From: an uncultured Subdoligranulum sp.
Lineage (GTDB): Bacteria > Bacillota_A > Clostridia > Oscillospirales > Ruminococcaceae
DNA length: 11,339 nucleotides
Reading direction: 5' to 3'
Assembly (NCBI RefSeq): GCF_937890665.1
Contig: NZ_CALADU010000266.1
Span: 1-11,339 of the forward strand
The translations under genes and the position numbers were made by a program. Below, one piece after another: positions 1-5,528 of the stretch (within the stretch, counting starts at the first letter, position 1; every line of letters begins with the position of its first letter). The notes under the pieces are model-generated. The model was not told where the DNA came from, searched no databases, and saw nothing but the letters and a program-made list of their open reading frames with translations.

Positions 1-504
1 ACAATTGCGCGGTCGGATGTTGATCCGGATAATAGAATTCCACACCTTTCTCAGCACACGTTTGAAGAGTACAAAAAAATATGGGGGACTTTTGAATCAG
101 ATTTGTTTGATTTTAAGGCATCCATTTTTTACCAACGGCGCAAAGAATTTTGCTATGCAGGCGACTGGACTCTTTATGTGAACCTTGGGACGGGTGATGT
201 GACACAGTGTTACTGTGGTAAGAAACTTGGAAATATTTTTGATGCGGAGCCGATTCACTTGGAAGCAATCGGTAAACATTGTACGCAAGCGCATTGTTAT
301 AATGGACATTCCTGGCTGGCGTTTGGAGATATACCCCAATTGCACACGCCAACATACGGGCAGCTACGCAATCGGATTACCGTTTCAGGCGAAGAATGGC
401 TGCGTCCACAAGTCAAAGAAGCGTTTGACACAAAGCTTTATAAGACTAATCGAAAGTATTCTCTGTGGAAACAATTTAAAATCAATCGGGAGAATAGGAA
501 ATGA
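1..504 (+). CDS. radical SAM protein, C-terminal part (SPASM/Twitch-like auxiliary cluster domain), 5' truncated by window
   Basis: The frame is open from base 1 to a TGA at 502-504, giving 167 residues, so the start lies outside the window. Five cysteines are arranged C51, C70-x-C72, C94-x4-C99, with the pattern CYAGDW...GDVTQCYCGKKLGNIFD...CTQAHCYNGHSW. This fits the C-terminal auxiliary iron-sulfur domain of radical SAM enzymes: a Cys near a 'vN..tGdvt.C' strand, then 'lGni', then a last Cys pair. The CxxxCxxC core that binds the first cluster and SAM would be upstream and is not seen. Radical SAM proteins of this kind occur in polysaccharide and glycan gene clusters, which agrees with the exporter pair that follows. 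The substrate cannot be predicted. Family call good, function unknown. Confidence 0.7.
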   Translation, partial: TIARSDVDPDNRIPHLSQHTFEEYKKIWGTFESDLFDFKASIFYQRRKEFCYAGDWTLYVNLGTGDVTQCYCGKKLGNIFDAEPIHLEAIGKHCTQAHCYNGHSWLAFGDIPQLHTPTYGQLRNRITVSGEEWLRPQVKEAFDTKLYKTNRKYSLWKQFKINRENRK

Positions 505-568
505 TGGATAGAATGGTGGCCACATTAACATGGTTGCTGCCGGATGGATTTAGGCCTTTGCTTTGTTA

Positions 569-597
569 TGATTTTGTACAGAGGATGCCTATATAAT
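569..597 (+). promoter_or_regulatory. possible sigma-A promoter upstream of the exporter operon
   Basis: A perfect TATAAT is at 592-597, 23 bases before the ATG of the permease. With a 17-bp spacer the -35 position reads TGATTT (569-574), a weak match. The 116-bp gap after the radical SAM gene holds nothing else clear. The exporter may also be read through from upstream. Confidence 0.35.
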
Positions 598-620
598 TTT
601 ATATCTGAAAGGATTTCGTC

Positions 621-1418
621 ATGTCGACACGTCGATCTCAACTATCTACCTCTTGGCAGCATTTTGCCAAGTATCGGCCGCTCATCAATGAGTTGGTCAT
701 GCGGGATTTAAAGGTCAAGTATCGTCGCAGCTTCCTGGGGTATATCTGGAGTATTTTGAATCCCCTGCTGATGATGATACTGCAAACGATTATTTTCAGC
801 TTTATGTTCCGCAACAATATTCCAAACTATCCGTTGTATCTGATCTGCGGAAATACCCTTTTTACCTTCTTCAATGAAAGTTCCAATATGGGACTTACGT
901 CCATTATCGCCAATGCGGCATTGATCAAGAAGGTATATATTCCCAAGTTCATTTTCCCGCTCAGCCGTGTGGCATCCAGCTTTGTGACGATGAGCTTCAG
1001 TATGGTCGCGGTATTGATCGTTATGCTGTTTACCGGGGCACCGTTACATTGGACGATTGTGCTGTTCTGGGTACCGTTGGTTTTTCAGTTGATGTTCTGC
1101 TGCGGTATGGCGTTGCTTCTGTCTGCGTTGACGGTTTATTTCCGAGATATGCAGCACTTGTTTAGTGTAATGACGCTGGGTTGGATGTACGCCACTCCCA
1201 TTTTCTACCCTCTGGAGCAGCTGCCCACGAACGTGCAGTTCCTGATGAAATTTAATCCGATGTATCACTACATCAACATGTTCCGTAACCTGGTGATGTA
1301 CGGGAATATTCCGGGGCCGAATACCTGGATCGCCTGTATTGTGGCCGGTTTGGTAATGCTGATTGTCGGATTGCTTGCATTCCGCAAATTGCAGCGCAAC
1401 TTTATTTTGTATATTTAA
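621..1418 (+). CDS. ABC-2 type polysaccharide/teichoic acid export permease (Wzm/TagG family)
   Basis: This 265-residue integral membrane protein is of the usual size for Wzm/TagG permeases. It has the family's N-terminal amphipathic stretch before the first membrane helix (LINELVMRDLKVKYRRSFLGYIW split over residues 22-44, where 'RDLKVKYRRS.LGyiW' is the hallmark), about six membrane segments, and the C-terminal 'MYHYINMFRNLVMYG' region. It would form the channel that exports a lipid-linked polysaccharide or teichoic-acid-like polymer across the cytoplasmic membrane. The ATG at 621 is preceded by AAAGGA at 608-613. The ATPase gene follows after 14 bases, so the two are an operon. Which polymer is exported is not shown. 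Confidence 0.9.
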   Translation: MSTRRSQLSTSWQHFAKYRPLINELVMRDLKVKYRRSFLGYIWSILNPLLMMILQTIIFSFMFRNNIPNYPLYLICGNTLFTFFNESSNMGLTSIIANAALIKKVYIPKFIFPLSRVASSFVTMSFSMVAVLIVMLFTGAPLHWTIVLFWVPLVFQLMFCCGMALLLSALTVYFRDMQHLFSVMTLGWMYATPIFYPLEQLPTNVQFLMKFNPMYHYINMFRNLVMYGNIPGPNTWIACIVAGLVMLIVGLLAFRKLQRNFILYI

Positions 1419-1432
1419 GGGAGGGCAGTACG

Positions 1433-2191
1433 ATGCAACAGAATAATCTGCCCCAGGTGGAAGTTAATAATGTATCGATGCGTTTCAATCTTTCTCAGGA
1501 AAAAACGGAAACGCTAAAAGAGTATACTGTCAAGCTGCTGAAGGGCAAGTTGATGTTCAATGAGTTCTATGCCTTGAAAAACGTCAGCTTTACCGTGAAC
1601 AAGGGCGATTCGGTGGCACTGATCGGACGCAACGGCAGCGGTAAGAGTACCATGCTGAAGGTGATTGCAGGTGTCATGTACCCCAGTGAAGGCAGCTGCA
1701 CGGTGCATGGCAGCATTGCGCCGATGATCGAACTGGGTGCGGGATTTGATATGGATCTGACCGCAAAGGAAAACATCTATCTGAACGGTGCGGTCCTTGG
1801 GTTCGACCGCAAATATATGGATGAACATTTGGAAAGCATTATTGAGTTTTCCGAACTGCAGGACTTTATGGATGTGCCCGTCAAAAACTTCTCGTCCGGT
1901 ATGGTCGCGCGTTTAGGCTTTTCCATTGCAACAGAGGTCAAGGCGGATCTGCTGGTGGTGGATGAGGTTTTGGCCGTGGGCGACTTTATGTTCCAGCAAA
2001 AATGTATGAAGCGACTGGAAGGAATGTTGGCCGATGGAGCCACATTGCTGTACGTCAGCCACGATTCTCAAACGGTGCGGCGCCTGTGCAACCGCGCTAT
2101 CTGGTTGGATCACGGCGTAAAGCGTGGAGATGGTCCGTCGGACGAGGTGTGTACCGCTTATGAAGAAGCAATGGAAGCGGGAAAAGCATAA
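1433..2191 (+). CDS. ABC transporter ATP-binding protein for polysaccharide/teichoic acid export (Wzt/TagH family)
   Basis: The 252-residue protein has all ABC ATPase motifs: Walker A GRNGSGKST (65-73), signature FSSGM (153-157), Walker B LLVVDE (173-178) and H-loop His210. The TagH/Wzt traits are present: 'YALKNVSFTVNKGDSVALIG', 'APMIELGAGFDMDLTAKENI' and 'VVDEVLAVGD'. It energises the permease encoded just upstream. The ATG at 1433 has a good Shine-Dalgarno (gggaggg, 1418-1424). It ends soon after the nucleotide-binding domain and therefore lacks the C-terminal carbohydrate-binding domain of long Wzt proteins, so recognition of a modified glycan end by that domain is not expected. It is the last gene of the plus-strand cluster in the window. 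Confidence 0.92.
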   Translation: MQQNNLPQVEVNNVSMRFNLSQEKTETLKEYTVKLLKGKLMFNEFYALKNVSFTVNKGDSVALIGRNGSGKSTMLKVIAGVMYPSEGSCTVHGSIAPMIELGAGFDMDLTAKENIYLNGAVLGFDRKYMDEHLESIIEFSELQDFMDVPVKNFSSGMVARLGFSIATEVKADLLVVDEVLAVGDFMFQQKCMKRLEGMLADGATLLYVSHDSQTVRRLCNRAIWLDHGVKRGDGPSDEVCTAYEEAMEAGKA

Positions 2192-2462
2192 CATAATCAT
2201 ATGCTTTGTTCAATGCGTGAACTTTTGATGAAAGATAGTGGATCTTGACTTTTTGCCATGGCGATTTTGATGGGCAGAGGTAGTTCTCCCTTAAAAAAAT
2301 TGTGTCGATGCATTATTTTACAGGGAATTTGTACACTGTCTCTTTCCTATACCCTGCGGGACTATTTTAAACGAAAAAGGAGTGGCGCCGCATTAGGTGA
2401 ACGCCAATAAGGAAGTATCAAAGACGTACTAACTTAACGGCTGACAAACAGGTGCTACTAAA
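2192..2462. other. intergenic stretch without a recognisable gene; probable junction between host cluster and acquired DNA
   Basis: About 270 bases between the exporter operon and the terminator of the reverse transcriptase. No open frame with a ribosome binding site is visible, no tRNA, and no strong intrinsic terminator for the exporter operon. Gene direction flips from plus to minus here and the AT-rich retroelement begins. This makes it the natural place for the left edge of an inserted element, but no terminal repeat or attachment site could be matched because the other end is outside the window. Confidence 0.4.
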
Positions 2463-2503
2463 AGAACGCTCATGATTCTCAATTGTAGAATCATGAGCGT
2501 TCT
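2463..2503 (-). terminator. strong (bidirectional) intrinsic terminator of the reverse transcriptase gene
   Basis: A perfect 17-bp inverted repeat: agaacgctcatgattct (2463-2479) and its exact complement (2487-2503) with a 7-base loop (caattgt). It begins 2 bases past the stop codon of the reverse transcriptase. On the minus strand the stem is followed by a run of T (tcttttag); on the plus strand by ccttatttttt. It would stop transcription from both sides. Confidence 0.85.
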
Positions 2504-2505
2504 CC

Positions 2506-3873
2506 TTATTTTTTCTGGCCTTCTTTTATCGCCTTGGCAATTTTTCGTTTATGATGCTTTATTAAGGCATTTGCTTCCTGATCGTTGAGCTTCAATATTC
2601 CTTTTGCCTTTCTTGCATAATCAATAAACGTTTGTTTTTCATCATTACGAGAATAAATACTATATAGTTCTTTTGCTGATATATGCCTGCCTTTAGATGA
2701 TATCCAATTACTGCGTCCAATGGTATGAGCTTTTCGACGCATTCTATAATAATATTTTGTTATTGCGCGTGGCCTTAGTCTAATGTTTTTGCCATCAAAT
2801 AGAAATCCTAAGTAGTTTATGCTAGATGGCTGGTCACCCTCGTAGACTACTTTGTTCTTATAAGTATAGCAAGAAGTCTTTTCCTTTTGTAGGTCAATAA
2901 GTCCTTTCATTGATTCTACATAGGAAAAAATGTAACTTGTAAAATCCGCAATTTCGGAATCTCTCTCGTATGGCAAGACAATGATAAAATCATCTGAATA
3001 GCGCATATAAATTCCGCCTTTGCTGGCTACATAACGCTTAATGTCTTTATCAAACTCTATCATGTAAATGTTGGATAGTACAGCGCTAATGGGGGAACCT
3101 TGCGGAACGCCAACCCCAGAAACATTCTTTTTTATATCATTTTTGCTTTTCTGAAATTGTTCCTTAGTCAGTACTGTATCTTTACTATTGATCTTTTTAC
3201 GAACACCTTTTTCTTCAATGTTTTCGCCAGCCGCCTTTACAATGTCTTTCCAATCCCAACTTGAAAAACGGGTGATATTTTTGAAAACAGAAAAGTAATC
3301 TTGAGGCAAGCGCTCAACACCAAGTACTTCGCACATCATTTTCTTGAGATATTGATGTTCCAAATTGTCGAAGAAATTAGTAAAATCACCTACTAAAATG
3401 AAGCACTGGGGAAAGCTGCGTATTGCATCAAAAGCATCCTTGGCAAAATCAATATTGTTTTTTCCTAAGTTATCTCGATATGCAATTGCAACGTCATCTA
3501 TGTTATTTTCACAAGCCCAACTATTATACTGGCAGTTTAATAAAAATGCATATCGCTGATATACACACCTATCTAAATGTGAGCAGTAATATAGCTCTCG
3601 TGGTTTTTTAGGTCCTTTCTTTCCATAACGAGAGTTTTTCTTCTCAAAGTGGATAAATGGATAAAAACTGTGCGTAACTATTTTTGCCCGATCCATTACG
3701 TATTTTCTAATAGAAGGCATGGCTAAAGACACACGCAGGTCAAAATGTGCATAAGGTTTAGTATCATTGTGGTGTTTAACAAAGTCAACCCATGCTTGGC
3801 ACATCTGGTTTGAGCTACAATTATGACAAGATATAGGTCGTTGACATTGATTGTATTCTTTTTGAGTTTTCAT
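2506..3873 (-). CDS. drt2: reverse transcriptase of a DRT2-like (UG2-type) antiphage retroelement
   Basis: The 455-residue protein is a retron/Abi-like RNA-dependent DNA polymerase. Visible motifs: motif A VGDFTNFFDN with Asp163; motif B GVPQGSPISAVLSNIYM (255-271); catalytic YSDD (292-295); and the thumb-side INYLGFLFDG (352-361). The N-terminal region has YAHFDLRVS (41-49) and RELYYCSHLDRCVYQRYAFLL (92-112), as seen in defence-type (UG) reverse transcriptases rather than group II intron proteins. No maturase, endonuclease, nitrilase or other fused domain is present. An N-terminal cysteine cluster (C10, C16, C19, C25) could bind zinc. The ATG at 3873 has a strong ribosome site (gggggag, 3881-3887). 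A structured ncRNA with its own promoter lies directly upstream, and its template encodes a concatemer-type frame, the design known for DRT2. That context, more than the protein itself, is the basis of the DRT2 call; other UG classes remain possible. The gene is more AT-rich than its neighbours. Confidence 0.8.
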   Translation of the reverse strand: MKTQKEYNQCQRPISCHNCSSNQMCQAWVDFVKHHNDTKPYAHFDLRVSLAMPSIRKYVMDRAKIVTHSFYPFIHFEKKNSRYGKKGPKKPRELYYCSHLDRCVYQRYAFLLNCQYNSWACENNIDDVAIAYRDNLGKNNIDFAKDAFDAIRSFPQCFILVGDFTNFFDNLEHQYLKKMMCEVLGVERLPQDYFSVFKNITRFSSWDWKDIVKAAGENIEEKGVRKKINSKDTVLTKEQFQKSKNDIKKNVSGVGVPQGSPISAVLSNIYMIEFDKDIKRYVASKGGIYMRYSDDFIIVLPYERDSEIADFTSYIFSYVESMKGLIDLQKEKTSCYTYKNKVVYEGDQPSSINYLGFLFDGKNIRLRPRAITKYYYRMRRKAHTIGRSNWISSKGRHISAKELYSIYSRNDEKQTFIDYARKAKGILKLNDQEANALIKHHKRKIAKAIKEGQKK

Positions 3874-3898
3874 AATTCTCCCCCCTAAAATGCATCAT

Positions 3899-3938
3899 GC
3901 CTGCTAACATGGGGGACAACATCCCTAAGTTAGCAGGC
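3899..3938 (-). repeat. 3' hairpin of the ncRNA
   Basis: A perfect 10-bp stem (gcctgctaac and its complement) with a 20-base loop that can pair further (ggg with ccc). It lies 26 bases from the start codon of the reverse transcriptase. On the minus strand no clear T-run follows, so it looks like a structural element of the ncRNA and not a terminator. Confidence 0.7.
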
Positions 3939-3986
3939 AGGTACATGAACATTATTGTCCTGGGTGCATCTGATAGCGTTCCGTAG

Positions 3987-3992
3987 TATAAT
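3987..3992 (+). promoter_or_regulatory. -10 half of a promoter assembled only in concatemeric cDNA
   Basis: A perfect TATAAT with no usable -35 at 16-18 bp upstream in the linear sequence. The matching TTGACA is about 95 bases downstream, at 4087. In a 123-nt repeat the spacer would be 17 bp; in the 120-nt repeat suggested by the tccg repeats it would be 14 bp, or 17 bp to the alternative hexamer AATCAT. The start codon is 19 bases further on. Confidence 0.6.
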
Positions 3993-4032
3993 CATACTGG
4001 AAAGGAGTATCATGTTCAACGAACCCAACCTA

Positions 4033-4078
4033 GAATTGGTGGTTCTATGTGTAACGTTACTCATAGAAACATCAATTC
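4033..4078 (-). repeat. long internal hairpin of the ncRNA template
   Basis: Left arm 4033-4049 and right arm 4062-4078 pair at 15 of 17 positions, with a 12-base loop that holds the palindrome gtaacgttac (4051-4060). The polymerase would have to copy through this stem. The same bases encode the first helix of the predicted repeat protein, so they are constrained twice. Confidence 0.75.
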
Positions 4079-4086
4079 GGCCAGAC

Positions 4087-4092
4087 TTGACA
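4087..4092 (+). promoter_or_regulatory. -35 half of a promoter assembled only in concatemeric cDNA
   Basis: A perfect TTGACA close to the end of the template, 11 bases before the presumed repeat end at 4103 and next to the 5' hairpin. In the linear genome no TATAAT-like hexamer follows at a proper distance on this strand. It becomes meaningful when the start of another template copy is joined behind it. Confidence 0.6.
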
Positions 4093-4104
4093 GAAATGCT
4101 CCGC

Positions 4105-4126
4105 CCTTACAGCCAAACGTGTAAGG
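4105..4126 (-). repeat. 5' hairpin of the ncRNA, bordering the template
   Basis: A 7-bp stem (ccttaca and its complement) with an 8-base loop, starting right at the predicted 5' end of the RNA. Its base is one nucleotide from the presumed template end at 4103, so it is placed to stop the polymerase and force a jump back. Confidence 0.65.
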
Positions 4127-4133
4127 TAATGTT

Positions 4134-4162
4134 ATTTTATACCAAAGCACGCTTAAAGTCAA
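4134..4162 (-). promoter_or_regulatory. promoter of the ncRNA and reverse transcriptase
   Basis: On the minus strand TTGACT (4157-4162), a 17-bp spacer and TAAAAT (4134-4139): five of six bases match the consensus in each box. Initiation is expected near 4127, which is the start of the first hairpin. Confidence 0.75.
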
Positions 4163-4234
4163 ACCATTCTACGCATTTCAAGCCTCATTTACAATGGTAA
4201 GAATGGTAAGCTATTTCCAGCTATCCAACCACGC

Positions 4235-4265
4235 CAGAAAGGCTCGGTAACATCGGGCTTTTCTG
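4235..4265 (+). terminator. intrinsic-terminator-like hairpin
   Basis: Twelve pairs form between cagaaaggctcg (4235-4246) and cgggcttttctg (4254-4265), two of them G-U in a plus-strand RNA. In a minus-strand RNA those two become mismatches, so the plus direction is favoured; the right arm carries TTTT. It separates the defence cassette from the transposon genes. No plus-strand gene upstream is evident apart from the cDNA-strand frame. Confidence 0.5.
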
Positions 4266-4305
4266 TCCTCTAAATGCGTAGATACAAACACCATAATAGC
4301 AGCGG

Positions 4306-4329
4306 GCGCAAGCGGATTTCTGCTTGCGC
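4306..4329. repeat. perfect 8-bp inverted repeat
   Basis: gcgcaagc (4306-4313) and gcttgcgc (4322-4329) with an 8-base loop. It sits between the defence cassette and the HTH_16-type gene, next to the longer inverted repeat at 4347-4419. The 4266-4417 stretch has no gene that I can support. Confidence 0.6.
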
Positions 4330-4346
4330 ACGCTTGCTCACTATAC

Positions 4347-4419
4347 AGCAAAGACGGAGGAAGCCGTCAAGGGCGCGGAGCGTTTATCTCGACCCTTGGC
4401 AGCTTCCTTTGTCTTTGCT
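4347..4419. repeat. 27-bp imperfect inverted repeat reaching the stop codon of the HTH gene
   Basis: Arms 4347-4373 and 4393-4419, with a 19-base loop, pair at 23 positions. In a plus-strand RNA three of the four other positions are G-U pairs, leaving one mismatch; in a minus-strand RNA three of the four are mismatches. The right arm overlaps the stop codon of the gene at 4418-4654. It may stop or stabilise transcripts; no T-run marks it as a classical terminator. Confidence 0.65.
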
Positions 4420-4654
4420 ATTTCCTGTTTACAATGGCTTCTACCAGTTTTGCCTGCAACCGATGTTTCATGTGTTCATCCACACGCACATGAGGCGTTC
4501 CGTCCAGCTCATAGAGTGTCCGGGTACACAACTTGTTTATGTAGCCGTCATAGTACCGCAAGACGCGCTCTATTGCCAGCGGATCACCAGCACGGGCCTC
4601 CACAAAAACTGACAGGGGCAGAAGTACCCTGCCGTGGAATGTGGGTTGCTTCAT
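4418..4654 (-). CDS. helix-turn-helix protein of conjugative transposons (HTH_16 / Tn916 Orf8-like)
   Basis: A 78-residue protein beginning MKQPTFHGRVLLPLSVFVEA, with 'ARAGDPLAIERVLRYYDGYINKL' and 'HVRVDEHMKHRLQAKLVEAI'. This is the pattern of the small 'helix-turn-helix conjugative transposon-like' family that accompanies a sigma-like factor in Tn916-type elements. The start at 4654 is chosen because its ATG overlaps the TGA of the sigma gene (ATGA) and is preceded by ggagggagg; the frame upstream is open but has no ribosome site. Translation is therefore coupled to the sigma gene. Likely role: regulation of element transfer genes, by family only. Confidence 0.8.
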   Translation of the reverse strand: MKQPTFHGRVLLPLSVFVEARAGDPLAIERVLRYYDGYINKLCTRTLYELDGTPHVRVDEHMKHRLQAKLVEAIVNRK

Positions 4655-5091
4655 TTCGCGTTCCTCCCTCCCGGCATTAACGCCATCAATTTCACGCGCA
4701 ACTGTTTCAGGGTGCTTGTCCTGTGGCGCTGGACGGCGCTGCGGGACATTCCCACAAAGCCGCCAATCTCGCCGTCGGCCAATTCCAGCACACAATGCAG
4801 AATTAGAATCTTCTGTTCCTGCTCTGGCAAGGTGGCAAAGGCCCCGGCCACCAGCTCATCCCGAATATGTAGGTCATAGCCAAAGGCGGAGAATGTAAAG
4901 CTGTTGCTGGGGTATTCGTCCAGCGTACAGAGTTTATCCATTTCTGCCTGCGGCAAGGTGTCCAGTGGCTTTTCCCGGTCGCGGCGGCGGGCCAGCTCGG
5001 ACAGATATTTTTGGGCCTCGTTGCGTAAAACCGTTTTACAGAAAGCATCCAGCCGGTTTCGTTCCACATAGTCAAAGGTGTATTCGTTCAT
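4651..5091 (-). CDS. small sigma-70-like factor of a mobile element (Tn916 Orf7-like)
   Basis: The 146-residue protein has a C-terminal region-4-like helix-turn-helix, about residues 87-135: LPEQEQKILILHCVLELADG, then EIGGFVGMSRSAVQRHRTST. The N-terminal part (YVERNRLDAFCKTVLRNEAQ) resembles the 'Y..rnkfD.FCK..LrnEa' start of transposon sigma-like regulators. The ATG at 5091 has a strong ribosome site (ggggggcgag). It overlaps the next gene by four bases. In Tn916-type elements the equivalent protein activates conjugation or excision genes. No conjugation genes are in the window, so its targets here are unknown. Confidence 0.85.
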   Translation of the reverse strand: MNEYTFDYVERNRLDAFCKTVLRNEAQKYLSELARRRDREKPLDTLPQAEMDKLCTLDEYPSNSFTFSAFGYDLHIRDELVAGAFATLPEQEQKILILHCVLELADGEIGGFVGMSRSAVQRHRTSTLKQLRVKLMALMPGGRNAK

Positions 5092-5135
5092 TTTCTCGCC
5101 CCCCGATCTGCGGGAGAGTGAGAAGATAAAGCTGA

Positions 5136-5492
5136 TTATTCCACTCCTTTCACCGGCAGCAATATGGCGGCCCCGGCCCGCACCGGGAAACCGCAGAAAA
5201 CAACAATTTTCGCCCGGCAGGTCATAGACCCACCGGGCGAAAAGAAAGGCGATATGCAGTTGATTTGCATGGTATAGTTCATACTCATGACCGCGTGTTC
5301 CCGTTGCTGGGGACGGGCTTTTTTAACGGTACATACCCCGTCGTATTCTGTCGAAACGCTCTTTGCTTCATGGCGGCTCCCTCCGTGGGCCGCCGATCGC
5401 TCCAGCGCCAGTATAAGGGCATAAAGAATGGCGGCCTTGATTTTGTCAAAGCCGCCGTAGTGTATTAGACGCAGGGGAAAAGACTGCTGCAT
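5136..5492 (-). CDS. hypothetical protein between ABC permease and sigma gene
   Basis: An open frame of 118 residues from ATG 5492; in-frame TTG 5525, just after the permease stop, is an alternative start. Codon choice (third-position G/C) resembles the neighbours. Content: a start MQQSFPLRLIHYGGFDKIKA, a possible helix AAILYALILALERSA, a basic middle, and a Cys-containing end. No known domain is recognised. There is no convincing Shine-Dalgarno and the start lies in the hairpin at 5491-5518, so the frame may be only partly or not translated. Alternative: a shorter gene starting at one of the internal ATGs near 5289. Confidence 0.35.
   Translation of the reverse strand: MQQSFPLRLIHYGGFDKIKAAILYALILALERSAAHGGSRHEAKSVSTEYDGVCTVKKARPQQREHAVMSMNYTMQINCISPFFSPGGSMTCRAKIVVFCGFPVRAGAAILLPVKGVE
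5207..5243. repeat. 11-bp inverted repeat
   Basis: ttttcgcccgg (5207-5217) and its exact complement (5233-5243). The 15-base loop can pair again (ggtc with gacc). No T-run follows on either strand beyond the stem. It lies about 115 bases ahead of the sigma gene start and could control its message. Confidence 0.6.
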
Positions 5493-5518
5493 GACGGCTT
5501 TTTTTCTTTTGCCGTCAT
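5491..5518. repeat. 8-bp hairpin with T-rich loop after the ABC permease
   Basis: atgacggc (5491-5498) and gccgtcat (5511-5518) with a 12-base loop, T-rich on the plus strand and A-rich on the minus strand. It starts 11 bases beyond the permease stop codon on the minus strand. It may mark the end of the transporter operon, but there is no terminal T-run. Confidence 0.5.
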
Positions 5519-5528
5519 CCGGCAACCG

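Larger units (their letters stand above)
3980..4103 (+). other. neo: candidate 'Neo' repeat unit: cDNA-encoded endless reading frame (120 nt = 40 codons)
   Basis: Read on the cDNA (plus) strand, the frame of ATG 4012 is open from 3949 to 4197. The ATG has a Shine-Dalgarno AAAGGAG (4001-4007) and TATAAT (3987-3992) before it, and TTGACA (4087-4092) downstream. The motif tccg occurs at 3980-3983 and again at 4100-4103. A jump between these copies gives a 120-nt unit (3984-4103 joined to itself). The joined frame stays in phase and has no stop, while the other two frames have stops (TAG at 3984, TAA at 3989). The predicted 40-residue repeat begins MFNEP and holds two amphipathic helices, NLELVVLCVTLLIETSI and RPDLTEMLRSIIILERSI. 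Known for DRT2: rolling-circle copying of the ncRNA makes concatemeric cDNA whose junctions create a promoter and an endless toxic helical-repeat gene. That this locus does so is inference. In the linear genome the frame simply ends at TAA 4198-4200. Confidence 0.72.
3890..4127 (-). ncRNA. DRT2-like ncRNA, template for the reverse transcriptase
   Basis: The region between the promoter at 4134-4162 and the reverse transcriptase gene is non-coding in the minus direction and rich in inverted repeats. From its 5' end: a 7-bp hairpin (4105-4111 with 4120-4126); a template stretch of about 120 nt that contains a 17-position stem with only two mismatches (4033-4049 with 4062-4078); and a perfect 10-bp hairpin (3899-3908 with 3929-3938) near the 3' end. 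The predicted start is about 4127. The 3' end is not known; the RNA may be processed from a transcript that continues into the reverse transcriptase. Size and position, directly 5' of the polymerase gene, match DRT2 ncRNAs. The template is described under the entry at 3980-4103. Confidence 0.75.

Noticed and set aside
2192..2462. CRISPR array or tRNA attachment site at the cassette edge
   Set aside because: No regularly spaced repeats and no tRNA-like cloverleaf or CCA-type 3' end could be found.
3365..3611. Plus-strand frames inside the reverse transcriptase gene
   Set aside because: They lie fully opposite a well-supported gene with all polymerase motifs and have no ribosome sites.
2506..3873. 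Group II intron maturase or diversity-generating retroelement
   Set aside because: No maturase or endonuclease domain, no intron domains V/VI around it, and no template/variable repeat pair visible in the window.
3890..4162. Retron msr-msd as an explanation of the ncRNA
   Set aside because: No clear flanking a1/a2 complement or branching-guanosine context was found, and the polymerase has YSDD with a long N-terminal region and no typical retron features. The concatemer-type promoter and frame fit DRT2 better.
4324..4680. Plus-strand frames of 80-118 codons opposite the HTH_16 and sigma genes
   Set aside because: Antisense to two recognised, translationally coupled genes; no ribosome sites and no family resemblance.
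5292..5327. Plus-strand terminator (cccgt...acggg followed by six T)
   Set aside because: The stem is only 5 bp and no plus-strand gene lies upstream; the T-run may just be lysine codons of the minus-strand frame.
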